Positions 32,943 to 41,845 of a stretch of DNA of 64,000 bases are shown in pieces. The stretch's first letter is position 1. Every line of letters begins with the position of its first letter. Below the pieces are notes generated by a model. That model was not told where the DNA came from. It made no database searches and saw only the letters and a program-made list of their open reading frames with translations. A program made the position numbers and the translations under genes. The DNA is from Saccharothrix ecbatanensis. Its GTDB lineage: Bacteria; Actinomycetota; Actinomycetes; Mycobacteriales; Pseudonocardiaceae. Location of the stretch: positions 2,914,001 to 2,978,000 of the forward strand of contig NZ_JACHMO010000001.1 in NCBI RefSeq assembly GCF_014205015.1, read 5' to 3'.

Positions 32943-34393
32943 CGCCCTTTCGCCAGACCTCGGTAACGGTGTGCGACTCCGCCGGGGAGCAGGTACTCGG
33001 CCAACACGTTGCCAGTGCGGTGCGAAGGGAACCCCATGTCGTGCATGAGTTCGTCCGCGCAGTGGATGTCGTAGGGCCCGAAGTCGTAGCCGCCGGAGCC
33101 TGGAAGCACCTGCTCCTGCCAGTCCAGCCTCGCGTCGACGGCCCGCTCCATCTGCTGCTCGTCCGGGGTGCTGCGCAGTGCCGCCCTGAAGTGACGTGCC
33201 AGCCAGTGCGCGGTGAGTTCCACGCCCATGATGTTGTTGAAGACCTGCCGGAATCCGACGAAACCCAGCCGGTCGACGCCGGGCGGCACGATGCCCCGGT
33301 AGAGGCGCAGCCGTCCGGTGGAATCGTGCACCCGCACGCCGGGGTCCAGGAACGGGAAGTCCTTGTGGTGGCCGGTGGCGAACACGATGACGTCCGCCGC
33401 GACTTCCTCGCCGGTCGCCAGTCGCAGCCCTTCGTCCGTGTACGCCTCGACCGCGCTGACCTTGGCGTCGATCAGGCCGCGGCGGACGGCACGCACATAG
33501 CCGCGGGGCATGACCCCGGCGTGGGCGAGGTGGAAGGGCAGGGCGTGCGCGGGCCGCAGGTGCTTCGGCAGCCGGTACCAGCCCGAGGAGATCAGCATGT
33601 CGCGGGTTATGGCCGACCAGAGCGCGCGCTTGACCCGGTCGTTGAGGCGGTCGACCGGGCGGACGCAGGCCGGGTCGTGGTATCGGGGCAGGAGCGACTC
33701 GCCGAGCCGGGTCATCAGGATCCACTTGTAGCCGACCAGGCCGAGCAGGAGGCGTTCGGGGATCACCCAGTTCACCTTGCGCTGCACGAGCGTCGCCGAG
33801 GCCGCCTCTCGCGCGGCACGGGTGACCAGGTCCAACGCCGACTTGCCGCCGCCCACGACGACCACACGCCGGCCGGTGAACGTCCCGGCCCGCACGTCAT
33901 TGGAGTGCAGGACGGTCCCGGGGAACGACTCACGCCCCGGCAGGTCGGGCAGCCGGACGTAGTGGTGGGCGCCGCTGGCGACGGCCACGTAGTCGAACGT
34001 TTCGCTTCGCACCTCTGCGGCCTCGTCCCCGGTGGGCCGGGAGTCGACCGTCCAGCCGGAGGCGCCCACCCGTCCGGGTCCGTCCACCGGTCGGATGGAG
34101 ATCACCTCGGTGCCCGGCCGGAGGCGTTCCAGCACACCGAAGGTCCCGGCGTAGTCCTCCAGGTACCGCCGGCTGTCCACGGCACTGGCGAACCGCAGGC
34201 GGTTGGGCAGGTCGGCGAACTCGAAGAGGCGGAGCGCGGACTGGTTGGCCAGGCCGTCGTAGCAGCCGCCGGGTGACCAGATGCCGCCGACCTCGTCGTA
34301 CTTGTCGAAGACCGTGACGTCGAAACCGTTCTCCAGCAGCACTTTGGCGGTGACGATCCCTCCGGGACCCGCACCGACGACGCACGCTCTCAT
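32939..34393 (-). CDS. Flavin-containing monooxygenase
   Basis: A 484-residue FAD/NADPH enzyme: VVGAGPGGIVTAKVL (FAD), an FMO-like stretch around 155-175 (LPDLPGRESFPGTVLHSND), RVVVVGGGKSALDL (NADPH) and FATGHHKDFPFLD near the C terminus. Class B monooxygenases oxygenate N, S or ketone groups of small molecules. It has no close partner gene, so its substrate is unknown. Confidence 0.88.
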   Translation of the reverse strand: MRACVVGAGPGGIVTAKVLLENGFDVTVFDKYDEVGGIWSPGGCYDGLANQSALRLFEFADLPNRLRFASAVDSRRYLEDYAGTFGVLERLRPGTEVISIRPVDGPGRVGASGWTVDSRPTGDEAAEVRSETFDYVAVASGAHHYVRLPDLPGRESFPGTVLHSNDVRAGTFTGRRVVVVGGGKSALDLVTRAAREAASATLVQRKVNWVIPERLLLGLVGYKWILMTRLGESLLPRYHDPACVRPVDRLNDRVKRALWSAITRDMLISSGWYRLPKHLRPAHALPFHLAHAGVMPRGYVRAVRRGLIDAKVSAVEAYTDEGLRLATGEEVAADVIVFATGHHKDFPFLDPGVRVHDSTGRLRLYRGIVPPGVDRLGFVGFRQVFNNIMGVELTAHWLARHFRAALRSTPDEQQMERAVDARLDWQEQVLPGSGGYDFGPYDIHCADELMHDMGFPSHRTGNVLAEYLLPGGVAHRYRGLAKGR

Positions 34394-34466
34394 AGGCTGC
34401 CACTCCCCCGGTGATCGGCATGTCCGGCAGACCCATCATCCCGGTCGAGGGCGCCTCGTGGGGTTG

Positions 34467-34497
34467 GCGGCGTGGCCGACTTGGCCGGCCACGCCGC
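34467..34497. terminator. Terminator after pectate lyase gene
   Basis: GCGGCGTGGCC and GGCCACGCCGC form a perfect 11-bp stem around a 9-nt loop, ending 11 bp beyond the pectate-lyase stop codon on the minus strand. Confidence 0.7.
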
Positions 34498-34507
34498 GCA
34501 GTGGTCG

Positions 34508-36106
34508 TCAGCCGCCGATCTTGCCCACGCCGGCTCCCGCCGTCACCACGGACTTGACGGTGTTCGGGTCGGTCAGCGTGTAGGCGTAGTAGTCCCGCGG
34601 CTCCTGCACCGAGCCGCTGCAATCCGGCTGGCCGGACTCGCCGACCAGCACGTTGTTCCGGGCGACGCAACGTCCGCCCGGACCGGCGTAGTTGTTGCTC
34701 ACCGGCTCCTCGACGTTCTCGAAGTAGTTGCCCTCCACCAGGCAGCCCGCGTCCGCCTGGCACGCCACGCCGACGTCGGTGTTGTAGAAGTAGTAGTTGT
34801 TGTACACGTGCACCGGCTCGCCGTACCGGACCCGCGGGTTGCGCTGCGGGGTCGCGTCGAACCAGTTGTGGTGGTAGGTCACCTTCAGCCGTCCGACGTC
34901 CTGCGCGCCGTTGCTGTCGTCATGGCCCAGCAGCATGTTCTTGCTGTGGTGGTGGGCGTGGTTCCAGGACACCGTGACGTAGCTGGACCCGCGCTTGATG
35001 TCGATCAAGCCGTCGTACCCGTTGGACAGGTCGTTGTGGTCGATCCAGACGTGGTGGGAGAACATCTGCACGTTGATCGCGTCGTCCGCCCAGTTGCGGA
35101 ACACCAGGTTGCGGATGATGACGTTGTGCACCGCGTCAGCCGGCGGCGACGTCACGTTGGACGGCGGCAGGCCGATGTTCAGCCCGCCACCGGTGAAGCC
35201 CGAGGTGGAGCCGATGCCGACGATCGTCTTGTCCGACGTGACGTTGTGCATCGGGCCGGGCAGCGCGATCATGCCGCGCACGCAGATGTTCAGCGGCCCG
35301 ATCTGGGCGATGGCGGACAGGAACTCCGCCGCCGTGTCGACCTCGATCGTGGGCCCTCCCGCGCCGCCGGTGGTGCCGTTCTGGCCCCACGCGTTGACGG
35401 AGGCGAATCCCTGGGGACTGCCGGAGGTGGTGCAGGACCCGGGCGGCAGGGTGGTCGTCGTAGTGCTCGTCGTGCTGGTCGGACCGCCGGTGCCGGGCAC
35501 GTCGGTCACCACCACGTCGTCGAACGCCGCGGCGGCGTAGTAGGTCGCCAGGCCGATCTTCCCGCTGCCGAACGTGGCGTCGGTCGCCGTCACCACTTCG
35601 GCGCCGTCGACGAAACCGCGCAGCGTGCTGCCGAACACCTCAAGCCGCAACGTGTACCAGGTGCCGACCGAGACTGTGGCCGGCGCGGACGCCAGGGTGG
35701 TGTGCCCACCGCTGACCCGTTTGCCGAGCACCACCGAGCCCGAGTTCGACAGGCCCAGGTAGTAGTAGTTGCTCGTGTTCTGCACGCGGGCGGTCACCGC
35801 GACGTGCCTGCCGGACCCGTTGAACGCGGCCGGCTTGACCCGGACCTGCGCCGTCTGGCCGGTCCAGACGGCGCCCGCCAACGCCTTCGCGTCGGTGCTG
35901 GTGCCGGACTGGCGCCAGGCCCGCGTGCCGTCCGCGACCACGGACCAGCTGCCGCCGCTGGAGCTCCAGCCGGTCGAGTTGCCGTCCTCGAAATCGTCGC
36001 CGAACAGGGTCGCGGCGGACGCCGTCGGCACCACCAGAAGAGCCACCGCGAAGATGAATCCACTCGCCGCCGCGACGAGCGACGCTAATCTTCCGTGCTT
36101 GCTCAA
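34508..36106 (-). CDS. Secreted pectate lyase (PL1) with N-terminal beta-sandwich
   Basis: A 532-residue exported enzyme. A signal peptide (LVAAASGFIFAVALLVVPTASA) is followed by a laminin-G/concanavalin-like carbohydrate module (about 35-215), a Thr-rich linker (TSTTSTTTTTLPPG) and a polysaccharide-lyase family 1 beta-helix with VWIDHNDLSNGYDGLIDIKR and RNPRVRYGEPVHVYNNYY. It cleaves pectate by beta-elimination, with calcium bound by the acidic helix residues. I chose a TTG at 36106 because AGGAGG lies six bases before it; the ATG-like longer frame has no signal-peptide logic. Confidence 0.92.
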   Translation of the reverse strand: MSKHGRLASLVAAASGFIFAVALLVVPTASAATLFGDDFEDGNSTGWSSSGGSWSVVADGTRAWRQSGTSTDAKALAGAVWTGQTAQVRVKPAAFNGSGRHVAVTARVQNTSNYYYLGLSNSGSVVLGKRVSGGHTTLASAPATVSVGTWYTLRLEVFGSTLRGFVDGAEVVTATDATFGSGKIGLATYYAAAAFDDVVVTDVPGTGGPTSTTSTTTTTLPPGSCTTSGSPQGFASVNAWGQNGTTGGAGGPTIEVDTAAEFLSAIAQIGPLNICVRGMIALPGPMHNVTSDKTIVGIGSTSGFTGGGLNIGLPPSNVTSPPADAVHNVIIRNLVFRNWADDAINVQMFSHHVWIDHNDLSNGYDGLIDIKRGSSYVTVSWNHAHHHSKNMLLGHDDSNGAQDVGRLKVTYHHNWFDATPQRNPRVRYGEPVHVYNNYYFYNTDVGVACQADAGCLVEGNYFENVEEPVSNNYAGPGGRCVARNNVLVGESGQPDCSGSVQEPRDYYAYTLTDPNTVKSVVTAGAGVGKIGG

Positions 36107-36121
36107 GCCAAGCCTCCTATT

Positions 36122-36185
36122 GCGAATCGGGCGTCGGTGGCCGATTCGCGTGTTCACGGTCGTGAATACGTTCACGCAGGTGAAC
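36122..36185. promoter_or_regulatory. Three stacked inverted repeats in the pectate-lyase leader
   Basis: GCGAATCGG-N10-CCGATTCGC (36122-36149), TTCACG-GT-CGTGAA (36153-36166) and GTTCAC-GCAG-GTGAAC (36170-36185), all perfect. The two TTCAC/GTGAA palindromes look like adjacent binding sites for one regulator; the first, nearest the ribosome-binding site, could be a leader hairpin. No regulator gene is adjacent. Confidence 0.65.
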
Positions 36186-36351
36186 ACGACTACTGCGGCT
36201 GCCGACAATCGGAGGCGGCGGTTGGCGGCACGCTGACTGAAACGGACGATGACCTTATCCTGAAAGGTAATGGCTCGTTTCCGGCACGTCAACGTCAGGT
36301 CACTCCGACGCGTCGACGCCGTTTGGCACGAAATGTCGCCGAAAAGGCCGA

Positions 36352-37815
36352 CTAACGGAGCAACGCCCGCTTGTCGGGCTTACCGCCGGGACCGACCGGG
36401 ACGGCGTCGATGAACCGGATCTCGGCTGGGGTGGCGCCCGTGCCGAGTTCGTCCGCGACCGCCGTCCGCAGCCGGTCCGGGTCCGGGGTGCGGCCAGCGA
36501 CCGCGACGACGAACGCGTGCACGGCTTCACCGGTCCGCTCGTCCGGCACGGCCAGCACGTACGCCTGGTCGACGTCGGGGTCGGCGGCGAGCACGCGTTC
36601 GATCGGACCGGCGTGGTGCAGGATCGCGTTGACGATCACCACGTCCCGGGCCCGCCCGGTCAGGTACAGGTAGCCGTGCTCGTCGAAGTGGCCGATGTCG
36701 CGGCTGCGCACCCACCCGTCCTGCCGGACGTCGGCGGACTCCTCCGGGTCGTCGCGGTAGCCGACGAACGTCATGCTGGTCCGCGACCAGATCTCCCCCG
36801 ACTCACCGGCCGGCAGCGCCCGTCCCGCCTCGTCGCGGACCTCCAGCTCGACACCGCTCCACACCTTGCCGACCGAGGCGAGCGCTTCCGGCCGGTCGCG
36901 GACGTCTTGGGCGGTCAGCAGGGTGAGCATGCCCGTTTCGGTCTGCCCGTAGCCCGAGTGCGCGACGTCGCCAAGTACGTCGACCGCTTCTGCCATGCGG
37001 TGCGGCGCGAGCGCGGAACCGGCCACCAGCACCGCCTTCAGCGCGCTCAGGTCGACTTGCCGTTCCTTCAGCACGTCGAGCACGTGGTGCAGGCGCGGGA
37101 CGGTGAGCAGCGTGGCCGTGATCCGTAAGTCCGCCAGGACGTCGGGGAACTGGGGCGTCCCTTCGGGGATCACGGCCGTGCCGCCGGACGCGAGGCAGTA
37201 CCCGAGGTGTTCCTGGACGACCAGGCTTGCCAGCGTGCCGAAGATGACGAGCCGGCCGTAGCGCGTGGCGAGCGCGCGCGCCCGGTCGTCCCAGCCGGCC
37301 GGGTGCCAGGACCACCACCGCGCCAAACCGGCGTACGAGTGCTGGACCCCCTTCGGTGTCCCGGTGCTGCCGCTGGTGTGCACGACCCAGGCGATGTCGT
37401 CCGGCCGTGCCCGCACGACAAGATCGGCCTTGCCGCCGACGAAGTCCTTCACGTGCAGCACGCGCGGCACGAGGGACAGCAGGGCGGCCGGCGCGGTGTC
37501 GTCGACCACCAGCACGTCAACGCCGCTCGCCACGTGCGTCACCTGCTTGGCGCTCTGCTGCGGCGCGATCCCGACGACACGGCAGCCCAGCGACCACCCC
37601 GCGACGTACCCGGCGAACGCTTCCGGCGTGACCCCCGTGGCCAGCGCGAGGCCGTCACCCGGCCCGAGTCCGGCGGACCTCATCCGGTCGACCGCGGCGG
37701 CGATCATCTCCAGCAGCTCACCGCGGCTGACCACGCGCGTGCCGTGCTCGAACGCCGGGGTGTCCGGCGCGGACGCCAGCAGGTCGAAAATCGCGTGCGG
37801 GAACAGTTCCGCCAT
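36352..37815 (-). CDS. Acyl-CoA synthetase/AMP-dependent ligase
   Basis: A 487-residue adenylate-forming enzyme: phosphate loop VHTSGSTGTPKGVQHSYAG, SGYGQTETGM, the hinge GRARDVVIVNA, and the C-terminal GGKPDKRALLR with the catalytic Lys. It activates a carboxylic acid as acyl-AMP and then thioester. No carrier protein, condensation domain or other biosynthetic gene is close, so the acid is unknown. Stands between the pectate lyase and the GntR regulator with its own short upstream region. Confidence 0.88.
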   Translation of the reverse strand: MAELFPHAIFDLLASAPDTPAFEHGTRVVSRGELLEMIAAAVDRMRSAGLGPGDGLALATGVTPEAFAGYVAGWSLGCRVVGIAPQQSAKQVTHVASGVDVLVVDDTAPAALLSLVPRVLHVKDFVGGKADLVVRARPDDIAWVVHTSGSTGTPKGVQHSYAGLARWWSWHPAGWDDRARALATRYGRLVIFGTLASLVVQEHLGYCLASGGTAVIPEGTPQFPDVLADLRITATLLTVPRLHHVLDVLKERQVDLSALKAVLVAGSALAPHRMAEAVDVLGDVAHSGYGQTETGMLTLLTAQDVRDRPEALASVGKVWSGVELEVRDEAGRALPAGESGEIWSRTSMTFVGYRDDPEESADVRQDGWVRSRDIGHFDEHGYLYLTGRARDVVIVNAILHHAGPIERVLAADPDVDQAYVLAVPDERTGEAVHAFVVAVAGRTPDPDRLRTAVADELGTGATPAEIRFIDAVPVGPGGKPDKRALLR

Positions 37816-37906
37816 GTCGTGTCCGTTCGTCGGGCCGCCACGTCTCCGGTGCTTTACGCCGACAACGGTCGGATCGTTCGAAATTCCACCCGACCCGGAA
37901 ACACGG

Positions 37907-38641
37907 TCACCGCGCGACCGGCGGCCCGTCGACCGGAACCACCGCGCCGCGGACCTCCGACAGCAACGCGCGCATGGCGTGCTCGGCCGCCTCGGGACGG
38001 CGGGACGCGACCGCCCTGGCGACCTCCTCGTGCAAGTCCAGCGCGGTGGGCACGGGCTTCTCCGGCATCAGCCCGAGGGACGTCCGCCCGCGCAGGACCA
38101 CGGCCACCACGTCCTTGAGGGCGGCGAACATCTCGTTCCCGCCCGATTCCAGGAGCAGCGTGTGGAACTCGATGTCGAGTTCGAGGAACGACTCCAGCCG
38201 GCCCGCCTCACCCTCGCGGCGCATCCGGGCGGCGAGGTCGAGCAGGCGGTCGCGTTCCTTCGCCGACGCGTTCCACGCCGCCCGCGCCGCCGCCACCGGT
38301 TCGACCGCGATCCGCAGCTCGGTGAGCGAGCGCAGCTGGGTGTCGCGGTTCGGGCCGGCCAGCTGCCACCAGATGAGCCGCGGGTCGTAGACCTGCCACG
38401 CCGACCTCGGCCGCACGGTGATGCCGACCCTGCGCCGGGACGTCACCAGGCCCATCGACTCCAGCACCCGCATCGTCTCGCGGGCCACCGTTCGCGAGAC
38501 CCCGAACTGCTCCTGGATGCCGTCCAGGGTCAGGACCTGGCCTTCTTCGAGGTCCCCACTGGTGATCCGCGACCCGATGGTGTCGAGCACGGAGGCGTGC
38601 AGGGCATCGCCCGGCCCGCCTGCTTGACGTTGTACCGGCAC
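37907..38641 (-). CDS. FadR/GntR-family repressor of gluconate genes
   Basis: A 244-residue regulator: GntR winged helix (GQVLTLDGIQEQFGVSRTVARETMRVLESMGL) and an all-helical FCD ligand domain with metal-binding His (EFHTLLLESGGNEMF, DLHEEVARAV). Its divergent neighbours encode gluconokinase and a gluconate permease, so gluconate is the likely inducer. The GTG at 38641 was chosen because a longer TTG-started frame would translate through two operator copies. Confidence 0.87.
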   Translation of the reverse strand: MPVQRQAGGPGDALHASVLDTIGSRITSGDLEEGQVLTLDGIQEQFGVSRTVARETMRVLESMGLVTSRRRVGITVRPRSAWQVYDPRLIWWQLAGPNRDTQLRSLTELRIAVEPVAAARAAWNASAKERDRLLDLAARMRREGEAGRLESFLELDIEFHTLLLESGGNEMFAALKDVVAVVLRGRTSLGLMPEKPVPTALDLHEEVARAVASRRPEAAEHAMRALLSEVRGAVVPVDGPPVAR

Positions 38642-38680
38642 CGCCGAAGCGTAGCCCGCGCGGCCTTCCTCAGCCCGTTG

Positions 38681-38717
38681 AAAGGTGATACCTTTCGCCG
38701 CCAAAGGTACTACTTTT
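38681..38717. promoter_or_regulatory. Paired GntR operators upstream of gntK
   Basis: AAAGGT-GAT-ACCTTT (38681-38695) and AAAGGT-ACT-ACTTTT (38703-38717), starting exactly 22 bp apart on one face of the helix. They lie in the divergent gap and should be bound by the adjacent FadR-type regulator. Confidence 0.75.
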
Positions 38718-38751
38718 GCCGATCTTCGTCGCCGGAGCCGAGGGGTAACCC

Positions 38752-39300
38752 ATGACCACGAGCGCCAAACCCCCCGTGCCGACCTCCGTGGTCGTGATGG
38801 GGGTGTCCGGGTCGGGCAAGAGCACGGTGGCCCGGCTGTTGGCGGACCGGCTCGGCTGGCCGATGGCCGAGGCAGACGAGTTCCACCCCGCCGCGAACAT
38901 CGCCAAGATGTCCGCCGGCACCCCGCTCACCGACGACGACCGCGCGCCCTGGTTGGCCGCGATCCGCGACTGGATCACCGGACGGGCGGCGGCGGGCGAC
39001 AGCACGGTCGTGACGTGCTCGGCGTTGAAGCGGTCGTACCGGGACGTGCTCCGCGAAGCCGACGCGCGGGTCCGCTTCCTCTTCCTGGACGGCGGGGGCG
39101 ACGTGATCGGCGGGCGGATGGCGCTGCGGTCCGGCCACTTCATGCCGCCGTCGCTGCTCCAGTCCCAGTTCGACGTCCTCCAGCCGCTCCAGTCCGATGA
39201 GGACGGCGCGACCGTGGACGTGCACGAGACCCCGGAACTGATCGTCGAGGACGCCGTCACCCGGCTCGACCTCGTGGCCGCGACCCCGGCCGACCACTGA
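38752..39300 (+). CDS. gntK: Gluconokinase
   Basis: A 182-residue P-loop kinase phosphorylating gluconate to 6-phosphogluconate for the pentose phosphate pathway. Walker A is MGVSGSGKST; EADEFHP, CSALKRSYRD and RSGHFMPPSLLQSQF are typical of the GntK family. AGGGG precedes the ATG. First gene of a gntK-gntP operon, 37 bp before the permease. Confidence 0.95.
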   Translation: MTTSAKPPVPTSVVVMGVSGSGKSTVARLLADRLGWPMAEADEFHPAANIAKMSAGTPLTDDDRAPWLAAIRDWITGRAAAGDSTVVTCSALKRSYRDVLREADARVRFLFLDGGGDVIGGRMALRSGHFMPPSLLQSQFDVLQPLQSDEDGATVDVHETPELIVEDAVTRLDLVAATPADH

Positions 39301-39336
39301 CCCCACAAGGGAAATCCCGGAGCAACGGAGCTGCCG

Positions 39337-40725
39337 ATGAACACCATTGAAAACTGGGTCCCGACACTCGGCGCGGGCGCGCTGCTGGGCATCGCGGCGG
39401 GCGCGATCGCCCTCCTGCTGGTCCTGATCATGTACCTGCGGGTGCACGCGTTCCTGGCGCTGGTCGTGGTCAGCCTGCTCACCGCGTTCGCCGCGGGCAT
39501 CCCGGCGGCCGCGGTGATCCCCACCCTGACCGGCGGGTTCGGCACCACGCTCGGCGGTGTCGCGCTGCTGGTCGGTCTCGGCGCGATCCTCGGCCGACTG
39601 GTCGAGGTGACGGGTGGCGCCCAGTCGCTGACCGACGCGTTGATCTCCCGGTTCGGCGAGCACCGGGCGCCGCTGGCGCTCGGCGTCAGCTCGCTGGTCT
39701 TCGGCTTCCCCATCTTCTTCGACGCGGGCCTCGTGGTGATGCTGCCGATCGTGTTCGCGGTGGCGCGACGACTCGGCGGCGGCGTGCTGCGCTACGGCCT
39801 GCCCGCTGCGGGCGCGTTCTCCGTGATGCACGTGTTCGTCCCGCCGCACCCCGGCCCGGTCGCCGCGACCGAACTGCTGGGCGCCGACGTCGGCCTGGTC
39901 ATCGCGTTCGGCCTGCTGCTGGCGATCCCCACCTGGTACGTGACCAGCTACCTGTACGGGCTGTGGGTGGGCGAGCGGCTGGTGCTGCCGGTGCCGACCA
40001 TCCTCAGTGGCGGCCCGCAGGCCGAGCACGACGAGAACCCGCCGCGTCCGGCGACCGTCGTCGCGCTCCTGCTGCTCCCGCTTGTCATGATCTTCACGAA
40101 CACCGGTCTGGACGCCGCACGCGCCGCGGGCCTGGTCGACGGTGACGCCTCCTGGTACGCGGTGGCGCGTGCGCTCGGTTCGACGCCGGTCGCCCTGCTG
40201 GTGACCGTGCTCGTGGCCTCGTTCGTCCTCGGCATCCGACGCGGCAAGGGCAAGGACACCGTCGAGAAGCTGGTCGACTCGGCGCTCGGTCCGGTGTGCG
40301 CGGTCATCCTCATCACCGGCGCGGGCGGCATGTTCGGCGCCGTGCTCCGGGCCGGCGGTATCGGTGACGCCCTGTCCGACGGGTTGAGCGACCTCGGTAT
40401 GCCCGTGTTCGTGGCCGGCTTCGTGATCGCCGCCGCGTTGCGCGTCGCCCAAGGCTCGGCCACGGTCGCGCTCACGACGGCGGCGGGCCTGGTGCAGCCG
40501 GTCGTGCTGGCCGGTGGGTTCAGCGCGCTCGAACTGGTCGCGATCGTGCTCGCACTGGCGGCCGGTTCGGTGATCGCCAGCCACGTCAACGACTCCGGCT
40601 TCTGGCTGGTCGGCCGACTGATGGGGATGGACGTCCGAACGACGCTGAAGACGTGGACCGTCATGGAGACCACGATCAGCCTGGTCGGCTTCGGGCTCGC
40701 CGGGATCCTGTTCCTGGCCGGCTGA
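39337..40725 (+). CDS. gntP: Gluconate:H+ symporter
   Basis: A 462-residue permease with about 12-14 hydrophobic helices of the GntP family; PIFFDAGLVVMLPIVFA, HVFVPPHPGPVAATELLG and SHVNDSGFWLVGRL are characteristic. It imports gluconate for the preceding kinase and is regulated by the divergent GntR. GGAG precedes the ATG. Confidence 0.94.
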   Translation: MNTIENWVPTLGAGALLGIAAGAIALLLVLIMYLRVHAFLALVVVSLLTAFAAGIPAAAVIPTLTGGFGTTLGGVALLVGLGAILGRLVEVTGGAQSLTDALISRFGEHRAPLALGVSSLVFGFPIFFDAGLVVMLPIVFAVARRLGGGVLRYGLPAAGAFSVMHVFVPPHPGPVAATELLGADVGLVIAFGLLLAIPTWYVTSYLYGLWVGERLVLPVPTILSGGPQAEHDENPPRPATVVALLLLPLVMIFTNTGLDAARAAGLVDGDASWYAVARALGSTPVALLVTVLVASFVLGIRRGKGKDTVEKLVDSALGPVCAVILITGAGGMFGAVLRAGGIGDALSDGLSDLGMPVFVAGFVIAAALRVAQGSATVALTTAAGLVQPVVLAGGFSALELVAIVLALAAGSVIASHVNDSGFWLVGRLMGMDVRTTLKTWTVMETTISLVGFGLAGILFLAG

Positions 40726-40748
40726 CCCGCTTTCGCGCCCGACGTCCG

Positions 40749-41207
40749 TCAGGCGACGGGCGTCGGGACGCGATCCTTTCGGCGCGCCCGCACGTAATGC
40801 GCGACGACCGCGAGCGTGGCGGCCAGGAACACGATCTGGAGCAGGGTGCGCGGCAGGAGCTGGTCGTCCAGCGACGGTGAGATTCCCTGCTGTGCCGCGT
40901 AGACGTTGGCCGGGAACATGCCGACGAGCATCGCGCTCAGTCCCGCCGCAGCCCACGGCGCGGTCCGCCACCACAGCAGGCCCACCACACCCGCGAACTC
41001 CAGCACGCCGGTCACGGTGACGAGCAGCCCCGGCTCCGGCAGCACGGGCGGGACCATCGCGATCAACTCCTCCCGCATGCCGATGAAGTGCGCGCCGGCG
41101 GTGAGGGTGAACATCGCGGCCAGGCCGCCCCGCAGGGCGATCACCCAGTGCCTGCGGAACAGCAGCAGAGCCGCTGAAACGACGATCAGAACGACGAACG
41201 GAGCCAT
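40749..41207 (-). CDS. DoxX-like membrane protein
   Basis: A 152-residue protein with four membrane helices and the DoxX/DoxD-like pattern (GAHFIGMREELIAMVPP, GLLVTVTGVLEFAGVVGLL). Members are linked to redox or thiol stress, mostly without proven activity. It faces a TetR regulator with two operators in between, so it is probably the main target of that repressor. Confidence 0.82.
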   Translation of the reverse strand: MAPFVVLIVVSAALLLFRRHWVIALRGGLAAMFTLTAGAHFIGMREELIAMVPPVLPEPGLLVTVTGVLEFAGVVGLLWWRTAPWAAAGLSAMLVGMFPANVYAAQQGISPSLDDQLLPRTLLQIVFLAATLAVVAHYVRARRKDRVPTPVA

Positions 41208-41230
41208 CGGGAGCCTCCCCAGGAACGAAA

Positions 41231-41281
41231 CTTGTCACCGACAAGATGCACCTGCGACCCCCATCTTGTCAACGACTAGAT
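41231..41281. promoter_or_regulatory. Two TetR operators between doxX-like and tetR genes
   Basis: CTTGTC-ACC-GACAAG (41231-41245, perfect) and ATCTTGTC-AAC-GACTAGAT (41263-41281, one mismatch) share the TTGTC-N3-GAC core, about 34 bp apart. TAGATA at 41277-41282, a likely -10 box just before the ATG at 41293, implies a leaderless tetR transcript. Confidence 0.75.
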
Positions 41282-41292
41282 AGGCTGACCCC

Positions 41293-41844
41293 ATGAGCCC
41301 CTACCACCACGGCGACCTCCGACGGGCCGTGCTGGCCGCCGCCGTCACCGCGATCACCGAGAACGGACCCGCCGCGATCAGCCTGCGCGACCTGGCCCGC
41401 CGGGTCGGTGTCTCGCACGCCGGTCCGGTGCACCACTTCAAGGACAAGGCCGGCCTGCTCACCGCCGTGGCCGCCGAGGGTTTCGAACTGCTCGCCGACG
41501 CGCTCGTCGAGACCCGCGACAACGGCGGTGACTTCGTCGAGATCGGCGTCTCGTACGTGCGCTTCGCCATCGAGCACCGGGCGCACTTCGAGGTGATGTT
41601 CCGCCCGGACCTCTACCACGAGGACGACGAGTCGGTGGCAACCGCGCAGGAGCGTGCGCGGGCCGTGCTGGTAAGCGGGGCAGGCGAGGTGCCCGGTGAC
41701 CGCGACCCCGAGATCGCGAAGCTGGCCGCGTGGTCCCTGGTGCACGGCTTCGCCACGCTGTGGATCACCGGCGCGCTCTCCGATCCCGGCGACGACCCGG
41801 AAAGCACCGCGCGGGCCGTCGCCGGAATGCTCTTCGCGAAGTAG
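41293..41844 (+). CDS. TetR-family repressor
   Basis: A 183-residue regulator starting YHHGDLRRAVLAAAV with helix-turn-helix SLRDLARRVGVSHAGPVHHF, the subgroup with a WHG-type C-terminal domain (AAWSLVHGFATLWITGAL). Its gene is divergent from the DoxX-like protein and both should be repressed through the paired operators. Inducer unknown. Its stop codon is one base from the end of the convergent propeller gene. Confidence 0.9.
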   Translation: MSPYHHGDLRRAVLAAAVTAITENGPAAISLRDLARRVGVSHAGPVHHFKDKAGLLTAVAAEGFELLADALVETRDNGGDFVEIGVSYVRFAIEHRAHFEVMFRPDLYHEDDESVATAQERARAVLVSGAGEVPGDRDPEIAKLAAWSLVHGFATLWITGALSDPGDDPESTARAVAGMLFAK

Positions 41845-41845
41845 G

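Noticed and set aside
38710..41244. 844-codon frame antisense to gntK and gntP
   Set aside because: Low-complexity Arg/Gln/Asp-rich product opposite two clearly conserved genes; no ribosome-binding site.
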